The notes under the pieces are model-generated. The model was not told the origin of the DNA and did no database searches. It saw nothing but the letters and a program-made list of their open reading frames with translations. A DNA stretch of 34,186 bases from contig NZ_JACJQB010000037.1 in the NCBI RefSeq assembly GCF_014696385.1, positions 1 to 34,186 of the forward strand, read 5' to 3'. This DNA comes from Pseudanabaena mucicola FACHB-723. GTDB lineage: Bacteria > Cyanobacteriota > Cyanobacteriia > Pseudanabaenales > Pseudanabaenaceae. A program made the translations under genes and the position numbers. Below are positions 24,688 to 34,108 of this stretch, one piece after another. Each line of letters begins with the position of its first letter. Position 1 is the stretch's first letter.

Positions 24688-27600
24688 ATGTTAAATCCAT
24701 TCCTAAAGTCAATCATCCAAGAAATAGGCAATAATCGCTATCTTCCAACTTTTCTGTCAAACATTACAATTCTGGTTGTGGCTGTTCAGGTTGATCGCGA
24801 TCGCTATGTGCAGTATTTACAATCGAATACGGTAAATGGGGTGCGTAGCTACTGCTTTCTTGAAGCTGAGACTATAGAAGAGGGACTGGAACTATGGCGA
24901 TCACAAAGTCCAGATATAGTGCTACTCGATGTGAATTTGACAAGTGGGGATGGGATAAAATTTCTAGCAGCGATCGCTGATGATGCTGAGGATCTGAAAT
25001 TACCTGTAATCGCGCTGACAGAACAGAGTAAGGAGGGGATGGCGGCGCGAGCGATGAAACTGGGAGCATTAGATTATCTGATCAAGGAAGATCTCACTGA
25101 AGTTTCTCTGTCGGACTGTGTTCATCAAATAAGCGATCGCATAGCACGGACACGCCAACTGCAAGCGAAAATACATCATTTGTACTCAGAACAGAAACGA
25201 GCTTCAATACTTTTAAGTGAAAGTGAACAGCGCTATAAATCTCTAGCTTCTTCGGCTCCTGTGGGTATTTTTCGCACAGATAGATCGGGGCAATGTACTT
25301 ATGTTAATGAGCGCTATTGTCAGATTACTGGACTTACTCCAGAATCTGCATTGGGAGAGGGTTGGCAACAAGGAATTCATCTAGATGATCGCGAGATGCT
25401 TATAGCGGCATGGCAAAAATCGATCCAAAATAATCATTGTCCCTTTCAGCTTGAATATCGCTTTCAACACAATGATGGGAAGGTGATATGGGTATATGGA
25501 CAATGCGTTGCTGAATGTGATGATAACGGAGAAGCCATAAGCTATGTGGGGACTCTGACTGATATTAGCGATCGCAAACAAGCAGAAATTTTTCTCAAAA
25601 AAAGTGAAGCCCATCAACGAGCCTTAATTAGTGCTATTCCCGACTTAATTATGCGGATTAACCGATCGGGAATCTATTTAGAATTTGTTGCTAACGATAA
25701 TTTTCATGTTGTTGGGGATATTGATGAATTGATTGGAACTCATGTTTTTGATTCGCTGCCTCTTAATGAGGCACAAAAGCGTCTAGATTTTATCCAATTA
25801 GCTCTGCAAACTAATACCATTAAGACTTACGAGCAAGATCTTTCTATCGAAGGCAGGTTCCAGATCGAAGAGGTACGGGTTGTTCCCTATAGCGAGGATG
25901 AAGTGCTTTTGCTAGTGCGAGACATTAGCGATCGCAAACAAGCAGAAATTGCCCTTCAAAAAAGTGAGTCTAACAGTCGATCAATTTTAGCGGCAATTCC
26001 CGATCTCCTGTTTCGGATGGGATCTGATGGTATTTATCGTGGATTTATTACTGAACGAGAATTTGATGTGCGTTTGCAGGTATGCGATTTCACAAGTTAT
26101 GCGATGACAGATTTATTGCCTCCAGAGATAGCAGAACGACATTTTTACCATATGCAGCAAGCCTTACAAACAGGAGAGATGCAGATGTATGAGCATCAAA
26201 TCCAAATAAGCGATCGACTCCAAGATGAAGAGGTGAGGGTCATCAAAACTGGGGACGATGAAGTGCTATTTATAATTCGTGATATCAGCGATCGCAAGCA
26301 AGCAGAACGTGCCCTTAAAAAAAGCGAAATTACCAATCGAGCAATTATTGAGACAATACCTGATCTTCTCATTCAAATGGATCTCCAAGGTAACTACATC
26401 AGTATGTTAGCTGGTAGCGGTGTTCGCGTTTTCAGGTCTACTGAATCATCCTCATCCAATCTGCCAGAACTCTATCAATTTCTATCAGCCGATTTAGCAG
26501 AAGAGCGATTGCATTATGCCAAGCAAGCGATCGCAACTGGTAGCTTACAGATATATGAGCAGATTTTTACTTTTGATGATGAGCAACATTATGAAGAAGT
26601 TCGGATTGCACCGCTCAATGAGCGCGAAGTGCTGGTCATTATTCGAGATATTATCGATGCCAAGCAAGCTGAAGCCGAACGATTGAATAATGCAGAACTT
26701 AGGCGAGAAACTCGCCTCAAGGATGAATTTCTTGCCAACATGAGCCATGAACTGCGTACTCCACTTAATGCGATTCTTGGTATGTCCGAAGGGTTGCTAG
26801 AACAAGTTTTTGGAGAGCTTAATGAGCGTCAAATCAATGCACTACAAACTATTGAAAGTAGTGGTTCCCATTTACTAGAGTTGATTAACGATATTCTTGA
26901 TATCGCTAAAATTGAATCAGGACAGATGGAACTTAATTGCAAACCTACTTCTATAGTTTCTCTCTGCCAATCTAGTCTCACTTTTATTAGACAGCAGGCG
27001 ATTGCTAAACGTATCCAGATCAAGACTCAATTGCCAACTAACTTACCTGATTTGTTCGTGGATGACCTACGAATTCGTCAAGTCTTAATCAACTTACTGA
27101 ATAATGCGGTCAAGTTTACGGCAGAGGGAGGACAAATTACTTTAGGAGTATCTCTCATATCACAGAGTGAGGATCTGCAAAATACGCAGAACTACCTACA
27201 AATTTCTATTGCCGATACAGGCATAGGTATATCACCAGAAAACATCAATAAACTATTTCAGCCATTTATTCAAGTTGATAGCGCCCTTAATCGCAAATAT
27301 GAAGGCACAGGCTTAGGACTTGCCCTAGTCAAGCAAATAGTGGAGTTGCATGGTGGCACAGTGGAACTAACCAGCGAACTAGGTGTGGGAAGTTGCTTCA
27401 CCTTTATCCTTCCCTATGTTGATCATGTAACTCCCCTTTCTACAGTAAATCCTCAAGCCGAGTCAACACATGAACCTAGTCCACCCAATCACAATAGCAA
27501 GTTCTCAATCTTAATAGCCGATGATAATGAAGCTAATGTCTTGACAATATCTACCTACTTAGAAGCCCATGGCTATCGTCTTCTCATTGCGAACAATGGA

Positions 27601-27882
27601 CAGGAATCGATCGCATTAACCAAAAGTGAAAACCCTGACTTGATTTTGATGGATATTCAGATGCCATCTATGGATGGCATCGAAGCGATTCAGAAAATTC
27701 GTCAAATTCCTAGCTTAGTTAATGTGCCGATTATCGCTTTAACCGCGCTAGCTATGGCAGACGATCGCGATCGCTGTCTTGCAGCAGGAGCTAGCGAATA
27801 TATACCTAAGCCTGTTAAGTTAAAAGCATTAGCTCAAACGATTCAACAACTCTTAGAAAGTAAAAGCGGCAGTTCTAGATAA
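24688..27882 (+). CDS. Hybrid sensor histidine kinase (REC - 4 PAS - HisKA/HATPase - REC)
   Basis: This 1064-residue cytoplasmic signalling protein has no membrane segment. A receiver-like domain (about 26-150) keeps the phospho-site D81 (IVLLDVNL), T111 and K133, but its usual acidic pair is replaced (ILVVAVQVDRDRY). Four PAS domains follow (about 175-300, 305-418, 425-538, 545-660), joined by near-identical DISDRKQAE linkers. HisKA has H687 in MSHELRTPLN; HATPase has N, G1 (DTGIGI) and G2 (GTGLGLALV) boxes. The C-terminal receiver is intact (D945, D946, D989, K about 1039). Ligands and targets are unknown. The gene lies 135 bp upstream of the CHAT protein on the same strand, so a shared pathway is possible. 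Confidence 0.93.
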   Translation: MLNPFLKSIIQEIGNNRYLPTFLSNITILVVAVQVDRDRYVQYLQSNTVNGVRSYCFLEAETIEEGLELWRSQSPDIVLLDVNLTSGDGIKFLAAIADDAEDLKLPVIALTEQSKEGMAARAMKLGALDYLIKEDLTEVSLSDCVHQISDRIARTRQLQAKIHHLYSEQKRASILLSESEQRYKSLASSAPVGIFRTDRSGQCTYVNERYCQITGLTPESALGEGWQQGIHLDDREMLIAAWQKSIQNNHCPFQLEYRFQHNDGKVIWVYGQCVAECDDNGEAISYVGTLTDISDRKQAEIFLKKSEAHQRALISAIPDLIMRINRSGIYLEFVANDNFHVVGDIDELIGTHVFDSLPLNEAQKRLDFIQLALQTNTIKTYEQDLSIEGRFQIEEVRVVPYSEDEVLLLVRDISDRKQAEIALQKSESNSRSILAAIPDLLFRMGSDGIYRGFITEREFDVRLQVCDFTSYAMTDLLPPEIAERHFYHMQQALQTGEMQMYEHQIQISDRLQDEEVRVIKTGDDEVLFIIRDISDRKQAERALKKSEITNRAIIETIPDLLIQMDLQGNYISMLAGSGVRVFRSTESSSSNLPELYQFLSADLAEERLHYAKQAIATGSLQIYEQIFTFDDEQHYEEVRIAPLNEREVLVIIRDIIDAKQAEAERLNNAELRRETRLKDEFLANMSHELRTPLNAILGMSEGLLEQVFGELNERQINALQTIESSGSHLLELINDILDIAKIESGQMELNCKPTSIVSLCQSSLTFIRQQAIAKRIQIKTQLPTNLPDLFVDDLRIRQVLINLLNNAVKFTAEGGQITLGVSLISQSEDLQNTQNYLQISIADTGIGISPENINKLFQPFIQVDSALNRKYEGTGLGLALVKQIVELHGGTVELTSELGVGSCFTFILPYVDHVTPLSTVNPQAESTHEPSPPNHNSKFSILIADDNEANVLTISTYLEAHGYRLLIANNGQESIALTKSENPDLILMDIQMPSMDGIEAIQKIRQIPSLVNVPIIALTALAMADDRDRCLAAGASEYIPKPVKLKALAQTIQQLLESKSGSSR

Positions 27883-28017
27883 GCAAGAATGATTTGTAGT
27901 GATGAATAAAGAGCCAGATAGCATCTTGGCATTGCTAATTAAGTGACTAAAAGTTCTGTTATTGTTTTATTCTTATATCTGGCGGACTACCTGAAATTTT
28001 TACCTCGGTCAAAGTTT

Positions 28018-31000
28018 ATGCAACGGAAATCAATTTGCGATCGCATATCACTGTCTCTGATCTTAGGCGCTGCTCTGATGCTGTCAGAATTAGGCATCAG
28101 CTCGATGGCAAATGTATTTGCTCAATCCGAGCAAGGCTCAACTTATATATCGGCTAACTCGACCGAGGCGATCTTCCAAAGTGCGGAGAAGCTCTTTGAT
28201 CAGGGAAGATTTCAGGATTCGTTGCAGCAATATCAACAGGCATTTAAGATCGCGCAGCAGCAAGGCGATCGGCTATCAGAAATTATTGCTTTAACAGGAG
28301 TCGGTGCGGCGCAAATTGGCTTGCGACAGGAACGGGCAGCGCTCTCAACTTTATTGGAAGCAACTAGAATTTTGCAATCCCTTCCCAAAGACTTATCCAC
28401 ACCAGAGCGACAACTCTATCGTAAAGCTGAAGGCGAAACTCAATATCAATTTGGTCGCGCCTATCTCAATCTAGAGCAGTATGATAATGCTTTAAAAATG
28501 CTCGAAAATTCCTTAGCGATTCGGAAGGAAGTGGGGGATCGCGATCGAGAAGGTAAAACCGTTGCCACGATTGGTGTAATTTACGTCAAAAAATTTGAAT
28601 TTCCCAAGTCAGCAGGATACTTTGAAGAAGGACTAGCCATTAGCCGCGAGACGGGGAATCGTCCAACGGAGGCACAATCGCTATTTTATTTAGCAACTTT
28701 TTACGGTCTGCTTGGACAAAAAGATCAGGCTCTAAAAATGGTGCGGCAGAGTATTGAGGCGTATCAAGAGATTGGCAATTTGATCGGACAGTCAGGATCT
28801 CTCAATTTAGAAGCAAATATTTATAGTTTAGGCTTGGAGTACAACAAGGCAATTCAACCGAATCTCAAGGCGCTGGATTTAATCCGTCAAGCGGGCGATC
28901 GCAATCGGGAGGCGGAACAATTAAATGCGATTGCTACTACCTATCGTAATCTCAATGATTATCCCAAGGCAGTAGATTTTCTCTTGCAAGCGGAAAAGAT
29001 CTATCAGGAAGTTGGCGATCGCAGTGGCGAAGGTCGCAATTTGAAGAACATCGCCGAAGTGCGTCTAATTCAAGGAGATAATCGTGCTGCTTTGGCTTTG
29101 TATGCAAAAGCAAAGCAGATTTATCAAGAGCTAACGAATGTTCCTAATCCTAAATCTAGCGATCGGCAAACCTTAGCGAGCATTCTTGTTGATGAGGGGA
29201 ATCTCTATACTTTACTTAGTCAATATCCTAAGGCGATCAGTACCTTACAGGAAGCACGATTGCTCTATCGGTCTGTTAATGATCGCCAAGGGGAAGGTGT
29301 AGCGGCAATGTATCTTGCGGGAGTCTATCTGCAATTGGGGGAAACGGCTAAGGTTGGGGAAATATTGCAGCAACTTCCTGAACTAGCGAAGAATTCGCCA
29401 CAACTGCAACAGATGGGAAAAATGTTAATCGCGATGTTTAACAGTAACCCTTCCGCCGCTAATTCCCAAACGCAATTGACCTCAGCGCTGAGTTTATTAG
29501 AGTTTTTTAAGCAGTCGGGTAGCCGCACCTCAGAAGCGGGGATGCTATCGCAGATTGGGGCTTTGTATTTTGACCTAAAGCAAACCGACAAGGCGATTGC
29601 CGCGCATCAGCAAGCCTTAGAAATATGGCGAGCCATTGGTGATCCATCAGGGGTTGCCAATGCATTCTACAATTTGGGTTTGGTGTATGCTTTGTCAAAC
29701 CAAAGCGACAAAGCCTTTCCCTCATTCCAATCCGCATTAAAAATTTTTCGGGAAGTTGGTAATCGCAACCAAGAGAGCAAATTACTCGGCAATTTGGGAT
29801 TGTTAGTCCAGAAGCAATACCCTGAACTTGCGATCGCATTTTATAAACGTTCAGTCAATGTGACCGAATCAATCCGCAAAGAACTGCGGGTGTTAGAGAA
29901 AGAACAACAGCGCTCCTATCAACAAACGGTGGCGCAAAACTATCGCGTCTTAGCGGATTTACTGCTACAAAAAGGACGAGTAATGGAAGCCTTGCAAGTT
30001 CTTGATTTGCTCAAGGTTCAAGAATTGCAAGACTATCTTAACAATGTGCAAGGTAATGAACGCACTGCCCAAGGTATTTATATGTTTCCTGAGGAGGAAA
30101 CCCAAACTACTGCGATCGCAAATCAGCAGATTAAAACGGTCGAGATCTTGAGCAATGGCAATCAAAAAATCATCCAACAGGTCAGCAAAATTCCTGAAAC
30201 AGAACTCAACCGAGTCCCCGAATATTTACAAAAGCTCCCTCAAGGTCATGCGCTATTTTATCCGCTTATTTTGGGGAATCGTTTAGAACTAATTGTATTT
30301 ATTCCCAATCAACCACCAATTCATCGCTCCGTTGCCGTTACTGAGGCGGATATCAATGAATTGATTATTGATTTTAAATCGGGTTTGCGTGATCCTGATT
30401 CGTTGGATGTGATCGAACCAGCAACCAAGCTCTACGATTTGCTAATTAAACCGATCGCTGCCGATCTGGCTAAGGCAAATATCAATGCGATTCTCTATGC
30501 ACCTGATGCCCAACTGCGTTATGTGCCAATTGCGGCGCTCTATGATGGCAAGCAATGGCTAGTGGAGAAGTATCGGGTTAATAATTTGATTGCCTATAGT
30601 CTGAGCGACTTTACGCCTAAACCTGCGAAGCCTTTGCAAATTTTGGCTGGGGCTTTTGGTGGTGCGCCGAATACGAATAAATTTGGTCAGGCGGGTCTGC
30701 CGGCGACGGTGACCGAAGTCCAAGCCATTGCTCAGGCTTTGCCCAGCACCACGCAACTGGTGGCGAATGATTTCAGTCGCAAGGCTACGGAGTCACAAAT
30801 GCGAAATAAAAATATCGTACATTTGGCGACCCATGCGGAATTTAATACGGGTAAGCCTGAAAATTCATTTCTGATCTTTGGCAATGGCGATAAGGTGTTG
30901 CTCAATGAAATGAAGGATTTACCGATGGCAAATGTGGATCTGATTGTGCTGAGTGCCTGTCAGACGGGTGTGGGTAAACTTGGCAATGGCATTGAGATTT

Positions 31001-31236
31001 TGGGATTTGGCTATCAAGTGCAAAGGGCAGGGGCAAAATCTGCGATCGCATCGCTCTGGCAAGTTAGCGATGATGGGACACAGGCATTGATGCAAGCCTT
31101 TTATGGCAATCTCAAGCAAACCGATCGGGCTAAGTCCGAGTCTTTACGCCAAGCCCAAATCGCCACCATTCGCTCATCAAAATTTTCTCATCCCTATTAC
31201 TGGTCAGCCTTTATCTTGATTAGTAATGGCTTGTAA
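28018..31236 (+). CDS. Exported TPR-CHAT (caspase-like) protein
   Basis: CHAT domains are caspase-fold proteases. In bacteria, TPR-CHAT proteins act in proteolytic switches and some defence systems, but most cyanobacterial ones are unstudied. From ATG 28018 the product has 1072 residues: a signal peptide (about 1-36, ending SSMANVFAQ), tandem TPR or TPR_12 repeats (about 50-590; LGLVYALSNQSDKAFPSFQS type), a helical linker, then CHAT (about 760-1072) with catalytic H939 (HLATHAEFN) and C981 (VLSACQTGVGK) and a normal end (SHPYYWSAFILISNGL). An upstream GTG at 27943 is in frame but would bury the signal peptide. The dyad is intact, so it should be an active protease or peptidase-like enzyme outside the cytoplasm. 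Confidence 0.88.
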   Translation: MQRKSICDRISLSLILGAALMLSELGISSMANVFAQSEQGSTYISANSTEAIFQSAEKLFDQGRFQDSLQQYQQAFKIAQQQGDRLSEIIALTGVGAAQIGLRQERAALSTLLEATRILQSLPKDLSTPERQLYRKAEGETQYQFGRAYLNLEQYDNALKMLENSLAIRKEVGDRDREGKTVATIGVIYVKKFEFPKSAGYFEEGLAISRETGNRPTEAQSLFYLATFYGLLGQKDQALKMVRQSIEAYQEIGNLIGQSGSLNLEANIYSLGLEYNKAIQPNLKALDLIRQAGDRNREAEQLNAIATTYRNLNDYPKAVDFLLQAEKIYQEVGDRSGEGRNLKNIAEVRLIQGDNRAALALYAKAKQIYQELTNVPNPKSSDRQTLASILVDEGNLYTLLSQYPKAISTLQEARLLYRSVNDRQGEGVAAMYLAGVYLQLGETAKVGEILQQLPELAKNSPQLQQMGKMLIAMFNSNPSAANSQTQLTSALSLLEFFKQSGSRTSEAGMLSQIGALYFDLKQTDKAIAAHQQALEIWRAIGDPSGVANAFYNLGLVYALSNQSDKAFPSFQSALKIFREVGNRNQESKLLGNLGLLVQKQYPELAIAFYKRSVNVTESIRKELRVLEKEQQRSYQQTVAQNYRVLADLLLQKGRVMEALQVLDLLKVQELQDYLNNVQGNERTAQGIYMFPEEETQTTAIANQQIKTVEILSNGNQKIIQQVSKIPETELNRVPEYLQKLPQGHALFYPLILGNRLELIVFIPNQPPIHRSVAVTEADINELIIDFKSGLRDPDSLDVIEPATKLYDLLIKPIAADLAKANINAILYAPDAQLRYVPIAALYDGKQWLVEKYRVNNLIAYSLSDFTPKPAKPLQILAGAFGGAPNTNKFGQAGLPATVTEVQAIAQALPSTTQLVANDFSRKATESQMRNKNIVHLATHAEFNTGKPENSFLIFGNGDKVLLNEMKDLPMANVDLIVLSACQTGVGKLGNGIEILGFGYQVQRAGAKSAIASLWQVSDDGTQALMQAFYGNLKQTDRAKSESLRQAQIATIRSSKFSHPYYWSAFILISNGL

Positions 31237-31244
31237 GCTGCTGC

Positions 31245-32387
31245 CTAACGATGCGATAGCCCGATCGCACTTTGAATATTGGCTAACCCATGGGATTCTA
31301 ACTTGCTGACTAATCCCTGCAAGATCTGACTAATCATCATTGGCCCCTCATAAATTAGCCCCGTATAGACTTGGACGAGCGAAGCCCCCGCCGTAATCTT
31401 TTGCCAAGCATCCTCAGCCGTAAAAATGCCACCCACACCAATAATTGGTAACTTGCCCTCTGTCGTTTGCCAAATTAATTTGATCACCGCCAAAGAGCGA
31501 TCGCGAACAGGTTGCCCGCTAATGCCGCCCATTTCTGTTGCCACAGGCTGCCCCGTAAGTGATAGATGCGTAGTCACCAGATTTTGTCGCGAAATCGTGG
31601 TGTTGGTGGCAATAATTCCTGCCACACCATAGTTTTGACTTGCCTTCACAACTTCGATAATGTCGGCATCATTTAAATCTGGAGCAATTTTGACAAAAAT
31701 TGGCTTGTTATCACGATTAATTGGTTGTAATTCCGCTAGAATGCCGCAAAGTTGATCCGTTGCCTGTAAATCACGCAAATTCGGCGTATTAGGTGAACTG
31801 ACATTAACGACAAAGTAATCACCAAACTCGTATAGCGATCGCAAACTATCGGCATAGTCCAGTTTTGCATCGGCGATCGCTGTGACTTTGGATTTACCAA
31901 GATTGATACCAAGGGGAACAGTAAGTTGATGATTTTGCAAATACTGTTTGAGATTAGCAGCCGTAGCAACCGCACCGTTATTATTAAATCCCATCCGATT
32001 TAGCACCGCCAAGTCGCTAGGTAAACGGAATAGACGCGGCTTGGGGTTGCCAGACTGTGCTAGAGCCGTAATTGTCCCTACCTCGGCAAAACCAAAGCCC
32101 AGATTTGACCAAGCCCCAATTGCTTCCGCATTTTTGTCAAATCCTGCCGCTAAACCGACGGGATTCTCAAATTTTAGATTCCATAGGGTTTGGGACAGCC
32201 GCGAATCGCTATAGTAAAAGGTAGATTTAGCAATCGCTTGTAGTTGTGGAGATTCACTAATCCGCCGACAGGTTGCGATCGCAAAATTATGGGAAACCTC
32301 AGGATCAAGGGCAAATAACAGGGGACGCATCCCATATTTATAGCCAACACTTAGCAAGGGGGCGATGGACAAAGGGTTGATCGGCAT
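31245..32387 (-). CDS. pyrD: Dihydroorotate dehydrogenase (quinone), class 2
   Basis: PyrD oxidises dihydroorotate to orotate in pyrimidine synthesis and passes electrons to membrane quinone through FMN. Class 2 features are the N-terminal helix for membrane and quinone contact (GYKYGMRPLLFALDPEVSHN), FENPVGLAAGFDKNAEA, the VNVSSPNTPNLRDLQ segment with the class 2 catalytic Ser, and GVGGIFTAEDAWQKI for FMN phosphate. I prefer ATG 32387 (380 residues). A TTG at 32402 gives five more codons, and a later ATG would remove residues before the membrane helix. It ends 8 bp from the stop of the convergent CHAT gene. Confidence 0.95.
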   Translation of the reverse strand: MPINPLSIAPLLSVGYKYGMRPLLFALDPEVSHNFAIATCRRISESPQLQAIAKSTFYYSDSRLSQTLWNLKFENPVGLAAGFDKNAEAIGAWSNLGFGFAEVGTITALAQSGNPKPRLFRLPSDLAVLNRMGFNNNGAVATAANLKQYLQNHQLTVPLGINLGKSKVTAIADAKLDYADSLRSLYEFGDYFVVNVSSPNTPNLRDLQATDQLCGILAELQPINRDNKPIFVKIAPDLNDADIIEVVKASQNYGVAGIIATNTTISRQNLVTTHLSLTGQPVATEMGGISGQPVRDRSLAVIKLIWQTTEGKLPIIGVGGIFTAEDAWQKITAGASLVQVYTGLIYEGPMMISQILQGLVSKLESHGLANIQSAIGLSHR

Positions 32388-32449
32388 AGGTTTAATCGGC
32401 AAGTACCAAACAATTCAACAGCATTTAGTAATTAAGGAGTATATTCCCA

Positions 32450-32686
32450 ATGATATGGCAACTATTGACATCACCCCTTGATGGTTTGATCTGGATTGCA
32501 GAACAAATTGAAGAACGGGCAGTCACAGAGTTAGAAAAAACGGAAAATTTGCAAAAGCGGCTGACAACTTTACAGCTAAAGTTTGACCTTGGTGATATCA
32601 GTGAAGAGGATTTTGCCGCACAGGAGCAGGAAATCTTGGAGGCAATGGAAGCAGAACTTGATCAACAGGAACAGGAAGAATCCTGA
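32450..32686 (+). CDS. GvpG-like protein (gas vesicle accessory family), orphan
   Basis: This 78-residue protein matches the GvpG family: a short hydrophobic start (MIWQLLTSPLDGLIWIAEQI), then ERAVTELEKTENLQKRLTTL and FDLGDISEEDFAAQEQEILE. GvpG is a small coiled-coil helper in gas vesicle assembly and normally lies in a gvp cluster with gvpA, gvpF, gvpN and others. None of these is present here; the neighbours are pyrD and an LD-carboxypeptidase. So this is either a lone gene supporting a remote gvp cluster or a GvpG-fold protein with another job. AAGGAG at 32434-32439 supports the start. Confidence 0.8.
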   Translation: MIWQLLTSPLDGLIWIAEQIEERAVTELEKTENLQKRLTTLQLKFDLGDISEEDFAAQEQEILEAMEAELDQQEQEES

Positions 32687-32721
32687 TGGCAATGTTGCTT
32701 GCATTTTAAGGTTTTCAGTCC

Positions 32722-33642
32722 CTAACTCTTTAAATGATCATTGCCAATTGTTATCGAAAGAGTTCCTTGATGAGCATCGATTTCCGCGATACTGCCCACA
32801 GGTAAAGGAGCATTTTCGCCATCATGTCCAAAGGGTAAGTGCATCACCACAGGAATACCCAAGTCAGACAATCGATCCCGCCACACATCTTCCATCGCAA
32901 AGCTGGGTGTCGATACCTCTGCCTGACTAAAGCGACCGATCGCAATTCCCCGTAATTTGTGGAGATACCCAGACCAACGCCAGTGAGTCAGCATCCGATC
33001 CACACGGTAAGGTGCTTCACCGACATCTTCGATCGCTAAAATCACGTTCTCTAAATCTGGGCAAAGCTCTGTACCAATCATGTGTGTTGCAAGGGTAAGG
33101 TTAGCAGGCAAGAGAACGCCTGTAGATTTACCATTTTGCCACCCTTCCCCTGCTATGGTCAGCCGATTGATTTTGCCTTCCAAGCAATCAAATAACTGCT
33201 GTTGCGATCGCAAAGGTTCATTTCCTAACGTTGTTAACACAGGTGCATGGAGTCCACCAATATTTTTATGTTTAGCGAGTCCCCACACCAAAGCCGTAAT
33301 ATCAGAAAACCCGATTAGCCATTTAGGTTGATCGGCAAGTTTTTGCCAGTCCAGCTTTTCGAGGAGACGCATTGATCCATAGCCGCCCCTTGCACAGACA
33401 ATCGCTACACAGTCAGGATCATTCCATGCATCGATCAATTGTTGACAGCGATGCTCGTCACTGCCTGCCAGATATCCCCAAGCTTGGTTGAGATTTTCAG
33501 GAATCGTTAACGCATAATTGCGATCGCGCCATACCTGTAAGCCCTGCTCAAGTCGCTCCCATTCGCGTAATGCACCACTAGGCGCAATTACGCGAATCTT
33601 TTGGGAAGGGTTAATACTTGGTGGAAATTTATTTGGTTGCAT
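32722..33642 (-). CDS. ldcA: LD-carboxypeptidase (peptidase family S66)
   Basis: S66 enzymes remove the terminal D-Ala from muropeptide tetrapeptides during cell-wall recycling; the related MccF cleaves microcin C. The 306-residue protein has the expected Ser-Glu-His triad: S113 (GFSDITAL), E205 (LAIEDVGEAPYRVDRML) and H273 (LPFGHDGEN), plus the ARGGYGSMRLL segment (84-94). There is no signal peptide, so it is cytoplasmic, as for LdcA. LdcA is more likely than MccF because no microcin genes are near. It is a single gene, convergent with the gvpG-like gene. Confidence 0.9.
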   Translation of the reverse strand: MQPNKFPPSINPSQKIRVIAPSGALREWERLEQGLQVWRDRNYALTIPENLNQAWGYLAGSDEHRCQQLIDAWNDPDCVAIVCARGGYGSMRLLEKLDWQKLADQPKWLIGFSDITALVWGLAKHKNIGGLHAPVLTTLGNEPLRSQQQLFDCLEGKINRLTIAGEGWQNGKSTGVLLPANLTLATHMIGTELCPDLENVILAIEDVGEAPYRVDRMLTHWRWSGYLHKLRGIAIGRFSQAEVSTPSFAMEDVWRDRLSDLGIPVVMHLPFGHDGENAPLPVGSIAEIDAHQGTLSITIGNDHLKS

Positions 33643-33756
33643 AGTGGCTAAGTAATAGATCTAAAAAATCACCGTCACTTGTCTTCTGCGCTTGTATCGT
33701 CAACAAGACTAGCGACAGCTATATAATCAGATTAATTTAGTTGCTAAATAAATCCT

Positions 33757-34080
33757 ATGTTGACAAATATCCCTGTGTTCCTCAATGACTTTGGTGCATA
33801 TTTGAAAGCTAGTGGTCGCAGGTGGCACTGGATTGCTCTCAAAAAAGATACGAAATTTCGGCAAATTGCTTGGTCAAATGGCACTCTGTTGTTAGTGCGA
33901 GTGCTGCTACCCACCCGTAAGTATGCAGTAGTCAGAATCTATTGTGCTAATCAGGAAATTTTAGAAAAGACTCATCAATGTTTGCGTAATGGCGATCGTC
34001 TGTTAGTTACACTTGGTTTTCCGATCACACGCTCAACTTGGGGCTTAACTCCACAAGCTAAGTACAGGACAAAAATTTAA
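33757..34080 (+). CDS. Small hypothetical protein
   Basis: This 107-residue protein is basic, with no signal peptide or membrane helix. It alternates predicted strands and helices (RRWHWIALKKDTKFRQIAWS; LLLVRVLLPTRKYAVVRIYC; RLLVTLGFPITRSTWGLTPQ). I do not recognise the family. Codon use and composition resemble the neighbours and the frame is clean, so it is probably a real gene. It diverges from ldcA across 114 bp, with no clear ribosome site at the ATG. Confidence 0.5.
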   Translation: MLTNIPVFLNDFGAYLKASGRRWHWIALKKDTKFRQIAWSNGTLLLVRVLLPTRKYAVVRIYCANQEILEKTHQCLRNGDRLLVTLGFPITRSTWGLTPQAKYRTKI

Positions 34081-34108
34081 TAGAGTTAAAGAAGGCTTGA
34101 GAATTGAG

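Noticed and set aside
25561-26670. CRISPR-like regular spacing
   Set aside because: The 360-bp period is inside a coding frame and reflects repeated PAS domains.
27943-28017. GTG-initiated extension of the CHAT protein
   Set aside because: It would put 25 residues before a good signal peptide; ATG 28018 is the better start.
29507-29839. 110-codon antisense frame inside the TPR-CHAT gene
   Set aside because: The TPR reading frame on the other strand is clearly real; this one has no start signal or known motif.
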